DNA of 64,000 nucleotides from an uncultured Eubacteriales bacterium (GCA_934432725.1 CAKRZE010000002.1:62001-126000), one strand, 5' to 3'; positions 36,207-45,229 are shown, counted from the stretch's first letter. Notes: a model not told the origin generated them from the letters alone. Made by a program: numbers and translations.

Positions 36207-36805
36207 TACAAAAAGCGCTGCCGGATCCCCTCCCCGCAAGGCTCTCCGTTCAGGCGGGTATCACAGAGAACCTCCCGAAGCAGAAAAGCGCGCCTTCAAA
36301 GCATACCGGTTCGATGCTCCCCGCATTCTCTGTACGTAAGGTCCTTCCCGACACCATAAAAACCTCCTGCGGCAGTCTTTTCATGTCCTGCCACAGGAGG
36401 CTTTTTCATATTTGTTTCCGCCGGACCGGAGCATCCTGTGAAGATGCGTTTTGTTTCGGTCCGACATCGGTCACAGGCAGAGCCGCGCCGCTCTTCCCGT
36501 AAAGACTCTGCGGTATTGTCCTGTGCAGCGGAGACTTTGTTTTTCTCCGCAGGGCACACTGCCGGACGGTCCGGATCAACCGCCGTACAGCCCGCCGAGA
36601 GCGCCGGACCGGTTCCCGCCGTCCGGCAGTCGTCCGCCAGCCGAAACAGCGCGGTTCTGCCGTACAGCCGCAATGCCCTGCAGCCGTGACTTCAGGTCCG
36701 GTTTCACGCACAGCCGAGCCGCCGGACGGAATTTACTGCGCAGCCAAAACAGACAATGCATCGATCCAAAAGCGCCGTCGGCACAGAAGCCCTGCCGGAG
36801 CGGAC
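36207..36805. other. Convergent intergenic, GH78 gene and radC
   Basis: It contains the GH78 terminator at 36363-36407. The remaining 400 bases show no supported gene and no clear radC terminator. Confidence 0.55.
36363..36407 (+). terminator. Terminator of the GH78 gene
   Basis: CCTCCTG and GGCAG on the left pair with CTGCC and CAGGAGG on the right (12 pairs with one mismatch), 12-base loop, then CTTTTTC. Confidence 0.9.
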
Positions 36806-37528
36806 TTATTCTTCCGAACCAGCCGGCTTGACTGCAAGCCTCCTGTCGCGCGGATGCAGCAGCTTGACAAAGCGCTCCCGCCCCACGACAATATGCTCCA
36901 GCATCGGCAAATCAATCCGCTCCACCGCACGCCGGATTTCAAGCGTGGTGTGGACATCATCCTCCGAGGGGTCCGCATTGCCGTCCGGATGGTTATGTGC
37001 CAAAACGAAAAATGCCGCCTGATACCTCAAACCGATCTCGACAATCTTTCTGATATTCACATCACTTGCAGCAACCGTGCCCTCCGCCAGACGAACGGTT
37101 CGGATCAGCTCCATTTTATTGTTGAACAGCATCATTACGCAGACCTCGCGGGTCTCGCCGATATAGTAATTCAGCAAATATTCGCCGATCTGATCCAATG
37201 TATCGAAATGCGTATAGCGGTTGGATTTGTCCGTCTGATACACCCGCGACAGCGGTGCAATCAGCTTCAGCAGTGTAGCCGCGTTCTCTCCGATTCCGTC
37301 CTGCCGCAAAAGGTCCTCATAGTCGGCATCAAAAACACCGGAAATTGATTTGTACCGCTGTAAAAGCGCATGCGCCAGATCATTGGTATCCTTCTGCGGA
37401 ATTGCAAAAAACAAGAGCAGCTCCAAAATATTATGGGGTTCAAAATTGCGCAGACCCTCCTGCAAAAACCGAGCTTTCAACCGTTTTCGGTGCTCCTTAT
37501 GGCAATGCCCGATATCCGGCTTTCCCAT
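36806..37528 (-). CDS. radC: RadC family JAB/MPN domain protein
   Basis: RadC proteins carry an N-terminal helix-hairpin-helix-like region and a C-terminal JAB1/MPN metalloprotease-like domain; the cellular role is unclear despite the name. The 240-residue protein has LLFFAIPQKDTNDLAHALL and the metal motif VLAHNHPDGNADPSEDD (HxH with a distal Asp). The ATG at 37528 has the split ribosome-binding site and, just before it, a start-stop ATG-TGA. Confidence 0.92.
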   Translation of the reverse strand: MGKPDIGHCHKEHRKRLKARFLQEGLRNFEPHNILELLLFFAIPQKDTNDLAHALLQRYKSISGVFDADYEDLLRQDGIGENAATLLKLIAPLSRVYQTDKSNRYTHFDTLDQIGEYLLNYYIGETREVCVMMLFNNKMELIRTVRLAEGTVAASDVNIRKIVEIGLRYQAAFFVLAHNHPDGNADPSEDDVHTTLEIRRAVERIDLPMLEHIVVGRERFVKLLHPRDRRLAVKPAGSEE

Positions 37529-37571
37529 CTCACATGACCGTTGCCTCCGTCATAGCGGAGGCTTCCTTTCC
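37529..37571 (-). promoter_or_regulatory. Hairpin-split ribosome-binding site of radC
   Basis: Minus strand: GGAAAGGA, A, perfect stem GCCTCCG / CGGAGGC with a 6-base loop, AAC, GGT and nine bases to the ATG. Confidence 0.73.
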
Positions 37572-37614
37572 CGAGAAAAATCGACAATTTTCGCCGTATT
37601 TTCCGTACTATCAG

Positions 37615-37656
37615 CAAAAAACCCCTCCCGGCAGGCGTCTGAGGCCTCCGGGGTTT
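37615..37656 (-). terminator. Terminator-like hairpin upstream of radC
   Basis: AAACCCC pairs with GGGGTTT (7 pairs, long inner loop with extra pairing options), followed on the minus strand by TTTTTT. It would end transcripts from the promoter at 38060-38088 before they reach radC. Confidence 0.6.
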
Positions 37657-38055
37657 CTTTGTCTCCCTATCCCTCTTCCGCAAACAGAGGACAGCGGCGG
37701 CACACAGGTCCTGCACTTCCCCTCTGTCAGAAAAAGCTTTGCCGGAACGCGGCACAGCCGCCGTTTCCCGTCCTTCTCTCTTCCGTTCCATGCGGCGGCA
37801 ATGTTCTCCGCAGGAAGCCCTTTCTGCGATACCGTCTCCCGCCGTGCGGAAACGCAGCGAGACGGCAAGGACCATGATGCCTCAGGCAAGGCTGCATACC
37901 CCCGGCCACACGCCAGCCGGCACGCGGAGCTGACCCTGCATTCCGTATTCCTGCCTGCACAGCCCTTTCCCGCCTGACACCGGACAGCATCTGCAGAGCT
38001 GCATCCCGAAGAACAGTTACGTCCTTCATACGCCTGCTCCGCAGGACTTCCCTTT
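37657..38055 (-). other. Candidate minus-strand transcript upstream of radC
   Basis: A strong promoter (38060-38088) and a terminator-like hairpin (37615-37656) bracket about 400 bases. The predicted RNA starts almost directly with AAAGGGAA and a hairpin (CCTGC / GCAGG) followed by an ATG at 38029 that opens a 100-codon frame (37727-38029). The frame begins MKDVTVLRDAALQML but becomes Arg/Gly-rich and matches nothing I know. It could be a small RNA, a small protein or an attenuated radC leader. I did not find conserved features of RNase P RNA, tmRNA, SRP RNA or 6S RNA. Confidence 0.4.
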
Positions 38056-38059
38056 GCGT

Positions 38060-38088
38060 ATTATAGCATAGGTGCTCCGTATTTTCAA
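38060..38088 (-). promoter_or_regulatory. Sigma-A promoter upstream of radC
   Basis: Minus strand TTGAAA, 17 bases, TATAAT. It faces away from gpmI and drives the transcript described at 37657-38055. Confidence 0.75.
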
Positions 38089-38346
38089 GTTTTTTTGCGG
38101 ACAGACACGTTTTTTTTATGAATTTTCAGGAAATCGGGAAAGATGCCTAACTTTATTCATAATTTCGGATTATACTGTATTTAAGCTTATAAACGGAATC
38201 CGCAGCCGAGCGGCTGAACCGTAAGAGGTCCCTGTCGGTCCCCGTATCACACCGAGCCGCAGGAGGCGTTTTCCGCAATGCTTCCGCGCCGCGAAGGCAG
38301 CACGGAGCAACTGACGAAGCACACTTGCAACGGAGGAATAAACAGA
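38089..38346. other. Upstream region of gpmI
   Basis: AT-rich to about 38185 (T-runs and TATACT at 38171-38176, a possible -10 without a good -35), then a G+C-rich leader to the gpmI start. No gene is supported. Confidence 0.5.
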
Positions 38347-39993
38347 ATGAAGCTTGAAAAACTTGCCGGCTTTGACGGAGTCAAGGGTCCGGTTCTGCAA
38401 ATCGTAATGGACGGTGTCGGACTGACCGCTCCAACCGCAGGAAATGCGGTCGCCGCAGCCTATACGCCGACGCTTGATATGCTGATGCGTAATTATCCCA
38501 CGCTCCGTCTGAAGGCGCACGGAACAGCCGTCGGTCTGCCGACCGATGACGACATGGGAAATTCGGAGGTCGGACATAATGCACTCGGCTCCGGGCAGGT
38601 ATTCGCACAGGGTGCCAAGCTGGTATCCCAATCCATCGAAAGCGGTAAAATGTTCTGCTCCGATACCTGGAAGGCACTGATTTCGAATGTAAAGGAAAAC
38701 GGCTCCGTTCTGCATTTTCTGGGTCTGTTTTCAGACGGCAACGTCCACTCTCATATTGACCACCTGAAGGCAATGATCCTGCGGGCAAAGGAGGAGGGCG
38801 TAGGCAAGGTCCGCGTACACATCCTGCTCGACGGCAGAGATGTAGGAGAGACCTCGGCGCTTGATTATGTCAGACCGTTTGAGAAATTTCTTTCCTGTCT
38901 TCGCAGTGACAGCTTTGACATCAAAATCGCTTCCGGCGGCGGAAGAATGAACATCACCATGGACCGGTATGAAGCAAACTGGAAAATGGTTGAAAAGGGC
39001 TGGCACACCCATGTTCTGGGCGATGCGCGGCAATTCTCTTCGGCGGAAGAAGCGATCGAAGCCTACCGTTCGGAGCTTCACGTCATCGATCAGGACCTTC
39101 CTCCGTTCGTCATCGCGGAAAACGGGACGCCGGTCGGAGAGATTAAGGACGGAGACAGCGTGATCTTCTTCAACTTCCGCGGCGACCGTTCCATTGAAAT
39201 TTCAAAGGCATTCGACGATGCACAGTTTGACAAATTTGACCGGGTGCGTTATCCGAAGGTGCTGTATGCCGGCATGCTGGAATATGACGGCGACCTCCAC
39301 ATTCCGCACCGGTATCTGGTCAATCCGCCCGAAATCACAAATACCCTCGGTGAATACCTTGCGGGAACCGGCATTTCGCAGCTTGCAATTTCCGAAACGC
39401 AGAAGTTCGGTCACGTGACGTATTTCTGGAACGGCAACAAGTCCGGGAAGTTCAGCGAGGAGCTTGAAACCTATATTGAAATCCCCTCTGACGTGGTCCC
39501 GTTTGAACAGCGCCCGTGGATGAAATGTGCCGAAATCACGGATAAGCTGATTGAATGCCTGAGAAGCGGGAAATACCGTTACCTGCGCTGCAACTTCCCC
39601 AACGGAGACATGGTCGGTCACACCGGCTCGCTTGCAGCCACCGAATGCTCCATGGAAGCGCTTGATTTGCAGCTTGCACGCCTCCTGAAGGTCGTTGATG
39701 AGCTGCACGGCGTTGCGCTGATCACGGCGGACCACGGAAACGCCGATGAAATGTATGAGATCGATAAGAAGACCGGAGATCCGAAAAAAGACAAAAACGG
39801 CGCATACAAAGCCAAAACCAGTCATACGCTGAATCCGGTCCCGCTGATCATTTATGACAATTTCTACCGGGAGCACTATACCGTCAAGGAAGACGCAGGC
39901 TTCGGGCTGTCCGATGAAGCAGCCACTGTGGTGAATCTGCTTGGCTACAAGGCTCCGTCCATGTGGGATCCTTCCGTTATAGAAGTACACTGA
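38347..39993 (+). CDS. gpmI: 2,3-bisphosphoglycerate-independent phosphoglycerate mutase
   Basis: This Mn-dependent glycolytic enzyme interconverts 3- and 2-phosphoglycerate through a phosphoserine. The 548-residue protein has LQIVMDGVGLTAP (first metal Asp), the catalytic serine in DDMGNSEVGHNALGSGQ, HILLDGRDV, NFRGDRSIE, and the second metal site NFPNGDMVGHTG and ITADHGNADEM. It is somewhat longer than the classical 510-residue form. The ATG at 38347 has GGAGG eleven bases upstream; earlier codons in the frame are not needed. Confidence 0.96.
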   Translation: MKLEKLAGFDGVKGPVLQIVMDGVGLTAPTAGNAVAAAYTPTLDMLMRNYPTLRLKAHGTAVGLPTDDDMGNSEVGHNALGSGQVFAQGAKLVSQSIESGKMFCSDTWKALISNVKENGSVLHFLGLFSDGNVHSHIDHLKAMILRAKEEGVGKVRVHILLDGRDVGETSALDYVRPFEKFLSCLRSDSFDIKIASGGGRMNITMDRYEANWKMVEKGWHTHVLGDARQFSSAEEAIEAYRSELHVIDQDLPPFVIAENGTPVGEIKDGDSVIFFNFRGDRSIEISKAFDDAQFDKFDRVRYPKVLYAGMLEYDGDLHIPHRYLVNPPEITNTLGEYLAGTGISQLAISETQKFGHVTYFWNGNKSGKFSEELETYIEIPSDVVPFEQRPWMKCAEITDKLIECLRSGKYRYLRCNFPNGDMVGHTGSLAATECSMEALDLQLARLLKVVDELHGVALITADHGNADEMYEIDKKTGDPKKDKNGAYKAKTSHTLNPVPLIIYDNFYREHYTVKEDAGFGLSDEAATVVNLLGYKAPSMWDPSVIEVH

Positions 39994-40055
39994 ACCGAAC
40001 GCAGAACATCCGCCCGGCTTTTGCCAAGCCGAAGCCGGGCATGAGGTTTCCCGAT

Positions 40056-41594
40056 ATGAAAGAATCAGAGTATTCCACCCTGTCCGGTTTATCCGGCGGC
40101 GCAAAGGCAGCGGGGGCTTCCCCGGCGGCTTCCGAGCCATCAAGACCGGCTTTGACGCAGGATTGCGCCCGGTCCGGGCTTGACTCCGTTCCGAAAGACA
40201 CTGCCCGGGAGAATTCTGCCGCATCAGAGCAACCCGCATCCCCACAGCAGGCTGTCGCCCTGCCGGACGGTCCTGCCTCTGCGTCTGACCGGCAGTCAGG
40301 CTCTGACCGGCAGTCAGCCTCTGACCGGCAGTCAGCCTCTGACCGGCAGTCTGGACTGAATTCCGGGGATGAGGATCTGCCTCCGCAAAAGCCTTCCTCC
40401 GCAATACACCGGTCTTCTGCCGAGCCATCCCCCCATTCCGCAGACCGTCACCCGGCAGAGGATTCCGCGCAGAAAGCATCTCCGGTCCGGCATGAGGACA
40501 CGCTTTCGAAGCCACAGACTCCGGATGCGGGAAATTCCCCTTCCGCAGATGATTCCTCCCCGGCTGCAAGCTCTCTCCCGGAAGAAGATACCTCTGTGCG
40601 GGAATACATCTTTCAGACGGAGGACGCAGAGGAAGAAGCTTCCCCGTTTCTCCGCTCTCTCGATGAGATCACGCCGGAGGACATCTGCCCGGATGCTCCC
40701 GCCGAGCCGAAGGTCCGGAAGGTCGGACTTTCCGAGCTTGCCCGGTATGCCGTGATGAGCGTTTGCATTTGCATTTTTGCCTACTGCGCATTCTACCTGA
40801 TCCGTCAGCAGCACTACTACAACGCCTCCAGCTCCGAAAACAATTCGATTCAGGAGGAATTCTGGGGCGGTCAGAAGGAATCCGATGTCAAAGCGGCAGC
40901 AGCGGAAGGTGCATCGCCTGCCTCTCCCGATTATGCAAAATCGCTCCGCATGACGGAGGACGATTACCGCTCCTTCCTTGAGCAGCTGGAAAAACGTCCG
41001 GTCAATGAGAAATTTGAAAAAATCAAAGCAAAACTGAACAGCATCCGCCAGAAAAATTCCGATCTGTACGGCTGGATCCGGATAGACGGAACCGAAATCA
41101 ACTATCCGATCGTCCAGTCGGATGATAACGAATACTATCTGACCCACAACTATACGGGCGGCTATTCGCCCGCCGGTTCTGTCTTTGCCGACTACCGCTG
41201 TGCCGGAAAAATCACAGATAATTACAATACCATTCTGTACGCACATCATATGGCAAGCGGCAGCACCATGTTCCATACGCTGGATAACTATTTCAACGAA
41301 ACGTTCTTCCGGGAAAATCCCTACATTTATATATATACGCTGGACGGCATTTACACCTTTGAGGTATTCGCCGTATACGTCACGGATATTTCTTATCCGT
41401 ACATCCGGACGAACTTCAGCACGGATGAGGAATTCACGGAATTTGCCAAGGACCTCCAGACCCGCTCCCTGTATGTCAGGGAAGGTCTGACCTTTGAAAA
41501 GAACGAGCATATTCTGACTCTTTCGACCTGTACCAACCTGGTCAAAACCGATCGCATTGCAGTGCAGGCAAAGCTGATCCGGATCGAAACATAA
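40056..41594 (+). CDS. Class B sortase with a long disordered N-terminus
   Basis: Sortases cleave a sorting motif and attach proteins to the wall or build pili. The C-terminal half is a class B sortase: LYGWIRIDGTEINYPIVQSDDNEYYL, catalytic His in YAHHMASGS (near 397), Cys492 in TLSTCTN and Arg500 in TDRIAVQAK. A single membrane segment (YAVMSVCICIFAYCAFYLI, near 230-250) precedes it. The first 225 residues are Ser/Pro/Ala/Asp-rich and cytoplasmic, with four tandem SDRQSx repeats. Length of 512 is about twice that of usual SrtB. The start at 40056 has ATGAGG nine bases upstream; a stem just before (CCCGGCTT / AAGCCGGG) ends the gpmI region. No sortase substrate is in the window. Confidence 0.9.
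   Translation: MKESEYSTLSGLSGGAKAAGASPAASEPSRPALTQDCARSGLDSVPKDTARENSAASEQPASPQQAVALPDGPASASDRQSGSDRQSASDRQSASDRQSGLNSGDEDLPPQKPSSAIHRSSAEPSPHSADRHPAEDSAQKASPVRHEDTLSKPQTPDAGNSPSADDSSPAASSLPEEDTSVREYIFQTEDAEEEASPFLRSLDEITPEDICPDAPAEPKVRKVGLSELARYAVMSVCICIFAYCAFYLIRQQHYYNASSSENNSIQEEFWGGQKESDVKAAAAEGASPASPDYAKSLRMTEDDYRSFLEQLEKRPVNEKFEKIKAKLNSIRQKNSDLYGWIRIDGTEINYPIVQSDDNEYYLTHNYTGGYSPAGSVFADYRCAGKITDNYNTILYAHHMASGSTMFHTLDNYFNETFFRENPYIYIYTLDGIYTFEVFAVYVTDISYPYIRTNFSTDEEFTEFAKDLQTRSLYVREGLTFEKNEHILTLSTCTNLVKTDRIAVQAKLIRIET
40284..40355 (+). repeat. Four 18-base tandem repeats in the sortase gene
   Basis: Unit TCTGACCGGCAGTCAGCC, repeated four times in frame with few changes (last copy diverged), encoding SDRQSG, SDRQSA, SDRQSA, SDRQSG. 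Confidence 0.95.
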
Positions 41595-41739
41595 GAGAAG
41601 GCACAGGAATTTTCTTTTGCGTCTCTGACATGTCCGCGCATTCCAATCTTTTTCCCGTCTTTTTCCGATAGGAATCTGTCACTCATACCCCCGGGAGTCT
41701 CACGGACTTTTTGTGATTCCCCTCCCGGAAACGCCAGCA

Positions 41740-41777
41740 AGAAAGGACGTCACAACGGCGAAACGGTTCAGGCTATC
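41740..41777 (+). promoter_or_regulatory. Degenerate split ribosome-binding site of the GT2 gene
   Basis: AGAAAGGA, then 17 bases with only weak pairing (CGTC / GGCG with one G-U), then GGT and 11 bases to the ATG. It has both half-sites in the order of the hairpin-split sites but no convincing stem. Confidence 0.4.
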
Positions 41778-42527
41778 ATGTCTATCAAACTATCTGTAGT
41801 CATCCCGATGTTCAATGAAGAAAAAATCTGCGCGGAAACAGCCAAAACGTTGGACGCTTATCTGCGCACCTGCTTTGAGACGGAGGAATACGAAATTCTC
41901 TTTGTCAATGACGGCAGCCGCGACAGCTGCGCAGACATCATTTCATCACTCTCCATGGAACGGGTTCGTCTGGCGGGCTATCCGGACAACCGCGGGAAAG
42001 GCTCCGCAGTGCGGGAGGGGGTTCTCGCCGCACAGGGAGACTATATCCTTTATACAGACTGTGATCTGGCATACGGAACCGAAGTAATCGGAAAGATGTA
42101 CCGGGAAGCAGTCAAATGCGGATGCGATGTTCTGATCGGCTCCCGCAACATCAGCCGGGACGGCTATGCGGGCTATACGCCCCTGCGCCGACTGATGTCA
42201 AAGACTTACATCAAGGTGATTTCCCTGTTTGCCGGATTTCACTATACGGATTCACAGTGCGGCATCAAATGCCTGCGCAGAGAGACCGCGCACCGGATTT
42301 TTTCCGAATGCACCACAAACGGCTTTGCATTTGACCTTGAAATGCTGATTCTTGCCGATATCTACGGCGTTCGCGTTGCAGAGTATCCGGTTAAAATTAT
42401 CAATCACCGGCAATCCGAATCAAAGGTCAATCCTGTCAAGGATGCGTTTCGCATGATCCGGGACGTCAGGCGGATGAAAAAGCAGCACCGCAGCAAAAAA
42501 AAGAATGCGTCCGCTTCCGCAAAGTAA
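41778..42527 (+). CDS. Family 2 glycosyltransferase, polyprenyl-phosphate type
   Basis: The 249-residue protein has the GT-A fold of dolichyl/polyprenyl-phosphate hexose transferases: LSVVIPMFNEEKI, ILFVNDGSRDS, DNRGKGSAVREGVLAAQGDYILYTDCDLAYG (DxD-like metal motif), then TDSQCGIKCLRRETA. It ends in a Lys-rich tail without membrane segments, so it probably loads a sugar onto a lipid carrier at the inner membrane face. It follows the sortase gene by 183 bases and may share its transcript. Confidence 0.88.
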   Translation: MSIKLSVVIPMFNEEKICAETAKTLDAYLRTCFETEEYEILFVNDGSRDSCADIISSLSMERVRLAGYPDNRGKGSAVREGVLAAQGDYILYTDCDLAYGTEVIGKMYREAVKCGCDVLIGSRNISRDGYAGYTPLRRLMSKTYIKVISLFAGFHYTDSQCGIKCLRRETAHRIFSECTTNGFAFDLEMLILADIYGVRVAEYPVKIINHRQSESKVNPVKDAFRMIRDVRRMKKQHRSKKKNASASAK

Positions 42528-42845
42528 CCGACGTTCAAAAAGCGGTCCGAACGGCTTTGCATCGGAAAAACACGGTGCCCCGCACCGCTCGCTTCACTGC
42601 CCTCCCCAAAGACGCCTCGGTTTTTCGGAATACCCGGATGCGCTTCCTCAGAACGCCGGACCATGACCCTGACGCCGCTTGGACTGCGGTCTTCGCCCGA
42701 TTCCTCCAAAATAAAAACCCACGGCACAGCCAAACGGTGCATCCGCCCGGCTGTGCCGTATTTTGTATTTTACGCAGTCATGCCGCAGCAGCGCAAAGAG
42801 GTCCTCCTTGCACGCCTTGCAGCCCGGACAAAGGACGTTCTTCTC
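42528..42845. other. Convergent intergenic, GT2 and Sel1-repeat genes
   Basis: It contains the bidirectional terminator at 42708-42773; the rest holds no supported gene. Confidence 0.6.
42708..42773. terminator. Bidirectional terminator
   Basis: Perfect 11-pair stem ACGGCACAGCC / GGCTGTGCCGT, 17-base loop. Plus strand continues ATTTTGTATTTT; minus strand continues GGGTTTTTATTTT. It serves the GT2 gene and the Sel1-repeat gene. Confidence 0.92.
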
Positions 42846-43814
42846 TCAACGCTCGGCTGCCATATGCCGGAAGGACGCTGCCATCGCGGCATTCACATCC
42901 GTTCCGAACCCGTTTTCACAGCATACCGCAGCGCGCAGCGCACATTCCCGGTCGTGTAAATAGGCGCCCTTGGAAAACCAGCGGAATGCCTCATACAGAT
43001 CCTCATCTGCCGGATATCCGTGCTCATACGCACAACCGACATACAGGATCGCCAAAGGATCATTCGCCTTGGCAGCCCTGAGATACCACCGGAACTGCTT
43101 TTCATGCTCCTCCCGCACAACAGGGTCCGAGCTTGCCGTCTCAAAGAAATGATATGCGGAATGCCGCACCTCCTCATCGCCCAGTGCAAGCATCGCTTCG
43201 GTATTCCCCTTATCTGCTGCCATCTGATAGAATTCATGCGACAGCTCCGGATCATAGCTCTGATATTCCGAGTCTCCCGTCCACCGTGCCGCCTGCATCA
43301 GCGTGTCGATCTGACCGCATTCCACAGCCTGTGCAAAATAGACATGGAACTCCTCCTCGCGGTTTTTTGCCAGACAAAGCTGCCACATCCGGTACAACGC
43401 ATCCGCATCACCCGAGCGGATCGCCTTTTGCAGCTGCTCCTCCTCCGGGTCCCGGTCAAACCCGATCTCAAGGCGGTGCTTCATGGCAGTGTCCCCTGCC
43501 TCTGCCGCGACCCGACAGCATTCCTCCGCCATATCTGCGGAAATCCCGGGAAATCCGCGGTCATACAGCCGACAGATTCCGGCACACGCACCGGGGTCCC
43601 GCTGCTCCACGGCATTCCGCAAACAGCGCCGTCCTTCTCCGTCCTGCCGGACAAACGCAAGACCCAGCATCCGGTCCGCATCCTCACAGCCATATGCGGA
43701 AGCCTCAAACAACATCCGATACCCCTGCTCTGTATCACCGCCGTGAATCAGGCTGATTGCCTTATGGTATTTTTCTTCTCCTTCTACGGTTGCGTAATAT
43801 TGCTTTGTTGTCAA
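42846..43814 (-). CDS. Sel1-like repeat protein
   Basis: The 322-residue soluble protein is built of Sel1/TPR-like helical repeats: AISLIHGGDTEQGYRMLFEASAYGCEDADRMLGLAFV, AVEQRDPGACAGICRLYDRGFPG, MAADKGNTEAMLALGDEEV, YLRAAKANDPLAILYVGCAYEHG, and WFSKGAYLHDRECALRAAVCCENGFG. Such repeats mediate protein contacts; no partner is evident. The start is TTG at 43814 with AAAGGGTGAG nine bases upstream. A promoter lies about 400 bases upstream. Confidence 0.8.
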   Translation of the reverse strand: MTTKQYYATVEGEEKYHKAISLIHGGDTEQGYRMLFEASAYGCEDADRMLGLAFVRQDGEGRRCLRNAVEQRDPGACAGICRLYDRGFPGISADMAEECCRVAAEAGDTAMKHRLEIGFDRDPEEEQLQKAIRSGDADALYRMWQLCLAKNREEEFHVYFAQAVECGQIDTLMQAARWTGDSEYQSYDPELSHEFYQMAADKGNTEAMLALGDEEVRHSAYHFFETASSDPVVREEHEKQFRWYLRAAKANDPLAILYVGCAYEHGYPADEDLYEAFRWFSKGAYLHDRECALRAAVCCENGFGTDVNAAMAASFRHMAAER

Positions 43815-44214
43815 GAAAGCTCACCCTTTCCGTCTCATTCCCGTCCGAAGCCGGCGTTTCCTGCCGATCCGTATATTCTGCTTCCCGTATGCCGACAAGA
43901 CTGACAAAAAGGAACAGCGTTCCACGCTTCGCCGCACACTGCATAAAACCGCCGGACATGCCGCAGCAGAAGGAAAGCCGCCGGCAAAGCCCTTTCGCCG
44001 AGCCGCAGGCTCCCCCCGTTTCCGGAGAATGCAAACCGCTTCTCCCAAAGACGGGAAAGCCGTCAGCCCCCGGTCCATACAAAAAATCACATGCGGAATA
44101 AGGTCATATTCTCCCGCTTTCCGCTTGTTCAGAAAAACACGGATGGCACTTTGCGCCCCACCGCATCGGTTTTACGGAACACCAATTCAGACAGTATAAA
44201 TTGATTGCCCTTAT
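43815..44214 (-). other. Long leader of the Sel1-repeat gene
   Basis: About 400 bases lie between the promoter at 44215-44243 and the TTG start. Two overlapping frames (43762-44082, 43821-44090) are open but have no ribosome-binding site or recognisable product. Confidence 0.45.
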
Positions 44215-44243
44215 ATTATAGCACGGCGTTCTTTTTTATACAA
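44215..44243 (-). promoter_or_regulatory. Sigma-A promoter of the Sel1-repeat gene
   Basis: Minus strand TTGTAT, 17 bases, TATAAT, within an AT-rich stretch (44200-44280). Confidence 0.7.
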
Positions 44244-44768
44244 GTATTATTTTGATTTCACATTATTTTTGTATATCTTGCACAATCGCAACTTGCATGC
44301 ATTTCCTCTCACACCGTTTGAGATATACCCGATGGCAGCGCCGGCTCCGCCCCTGACATCGCTCCTTGCCGCATTTTCCGAGCTGTCTGCCGTGCCGCGG
44401 CATCCATTCCTTCCGCCAAAAGCACGCTGCACCGGGATAGGGCACGCCTCTTCGTTTCCAAAGCCGAACGCAGCGGCCGGTTCGTCCTGCGGCATCCTCC
44501 GCCGAAAGCCCGGAGCAGGTGCGATGCCCGCTTCGCTTCACCCGGATATTCCGTTTTCACCACGCCGGAGGAGAAAATCAAATATTATTCTGTCCGGAGT
44601 CATTCCCAAAGTCAAGACGGCTTTTCTTCCCGCTTGCCCGAAAGACGAAGAACAGCAAACGCAGGCAACGCAAGATACCCGGAGGCGCCCCGTCGTCCGG
44701 GTGCATCCGCAGTCCCCCAAAGGCCGCTGCGCATCTTCCCGCCCCGGACCGGCAGGACTGCGAAAAAG

Positions 44769-44799
44769 GTCTGTTAAAAACGCAATGTTTTTAACAGAC
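44769..44799. repeat. 13-base perfect inverted repeat
   Basis: GTCTGTTAAAAAC, loop GCAAT, GTTTTTAACAGAC. No T-run follows on either strand, so it is not a simple terminator. Confidence 0.8.
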
Positions 44800-45055
44800 C
44801 CCTCAAAAATACCGGTCAGACTTTGAGCAGTTTGATGCGGTCCCGATCGTCTTTGCTGCCTGCGTCTTTGTCCCCGTGAAAAGCCCCCATATCAAAGCTT
44901 TTGAGGGGCTTGGGGCAGTTTTTTTCCTGCGCTGCGCAAGGGTGTAACGCGACACAAAGCGTAACGCGAAAGTGCCCCAACGTATTCCTGCGCCCTTGTT
45001 TTTTCGGCTTTCCCTGTGAAAAAACGGCGGCGCTTGCCCGTCCGGACCAATGCCA

Positions 45056-45088
45056 AAGGGGGGAAACCGCAAAACGGTTTTCCCCCTT
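45056..45088. repeat. 14-base inverted repeat downstream of the amt gene
   Basis: AAGGGGGGAAACCG, loop CAAAA, CGGTTTTCCCCCTT (one G-T pair). It could fold in the transcript downstream of the amt gene, but no T-run follows on the minus strand. Confidence 0.7.
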
Positions 45089-45229
45089 ACCTTAACCGAG
45101 CTTTTCAAAGCAGCATACTCCACCGTTTTCCGGACGCCTCAAGGAAGCATCCGCCGGCAAATCCGCACGGCTCCCGGAACATTCTTCCGATCCGATCCCG
45201 GAAGCGCTCCTCCGTCCGGCTGAAGCTTT

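Larger units (their letters stand above)
44244..45229. other. Large intergenic region with several palindromes
   Basis: Nearly 1 kb without a supported gene. It has perfect or near-perfect inverted repeats at 44769-44799 and 45056-45088, a GGGGCTT / AAGCCCC arm pair around 44881-44912 followed by TTTTTTT, and two GTAACGCGA copies near 44942-44970. A 106-codon minus frame (44803-45123) overlaps all of these and is probably not a gene. The cluster may be a repetitive element. Confidence 0.5.

Noticed and set aside
44803..45123. 106-codon minus frame in the palindrome cluster
   Set aside because: It covers three inverted repeats and has no ribosome-binding site; more likely part of a noncoding or repetitive element.
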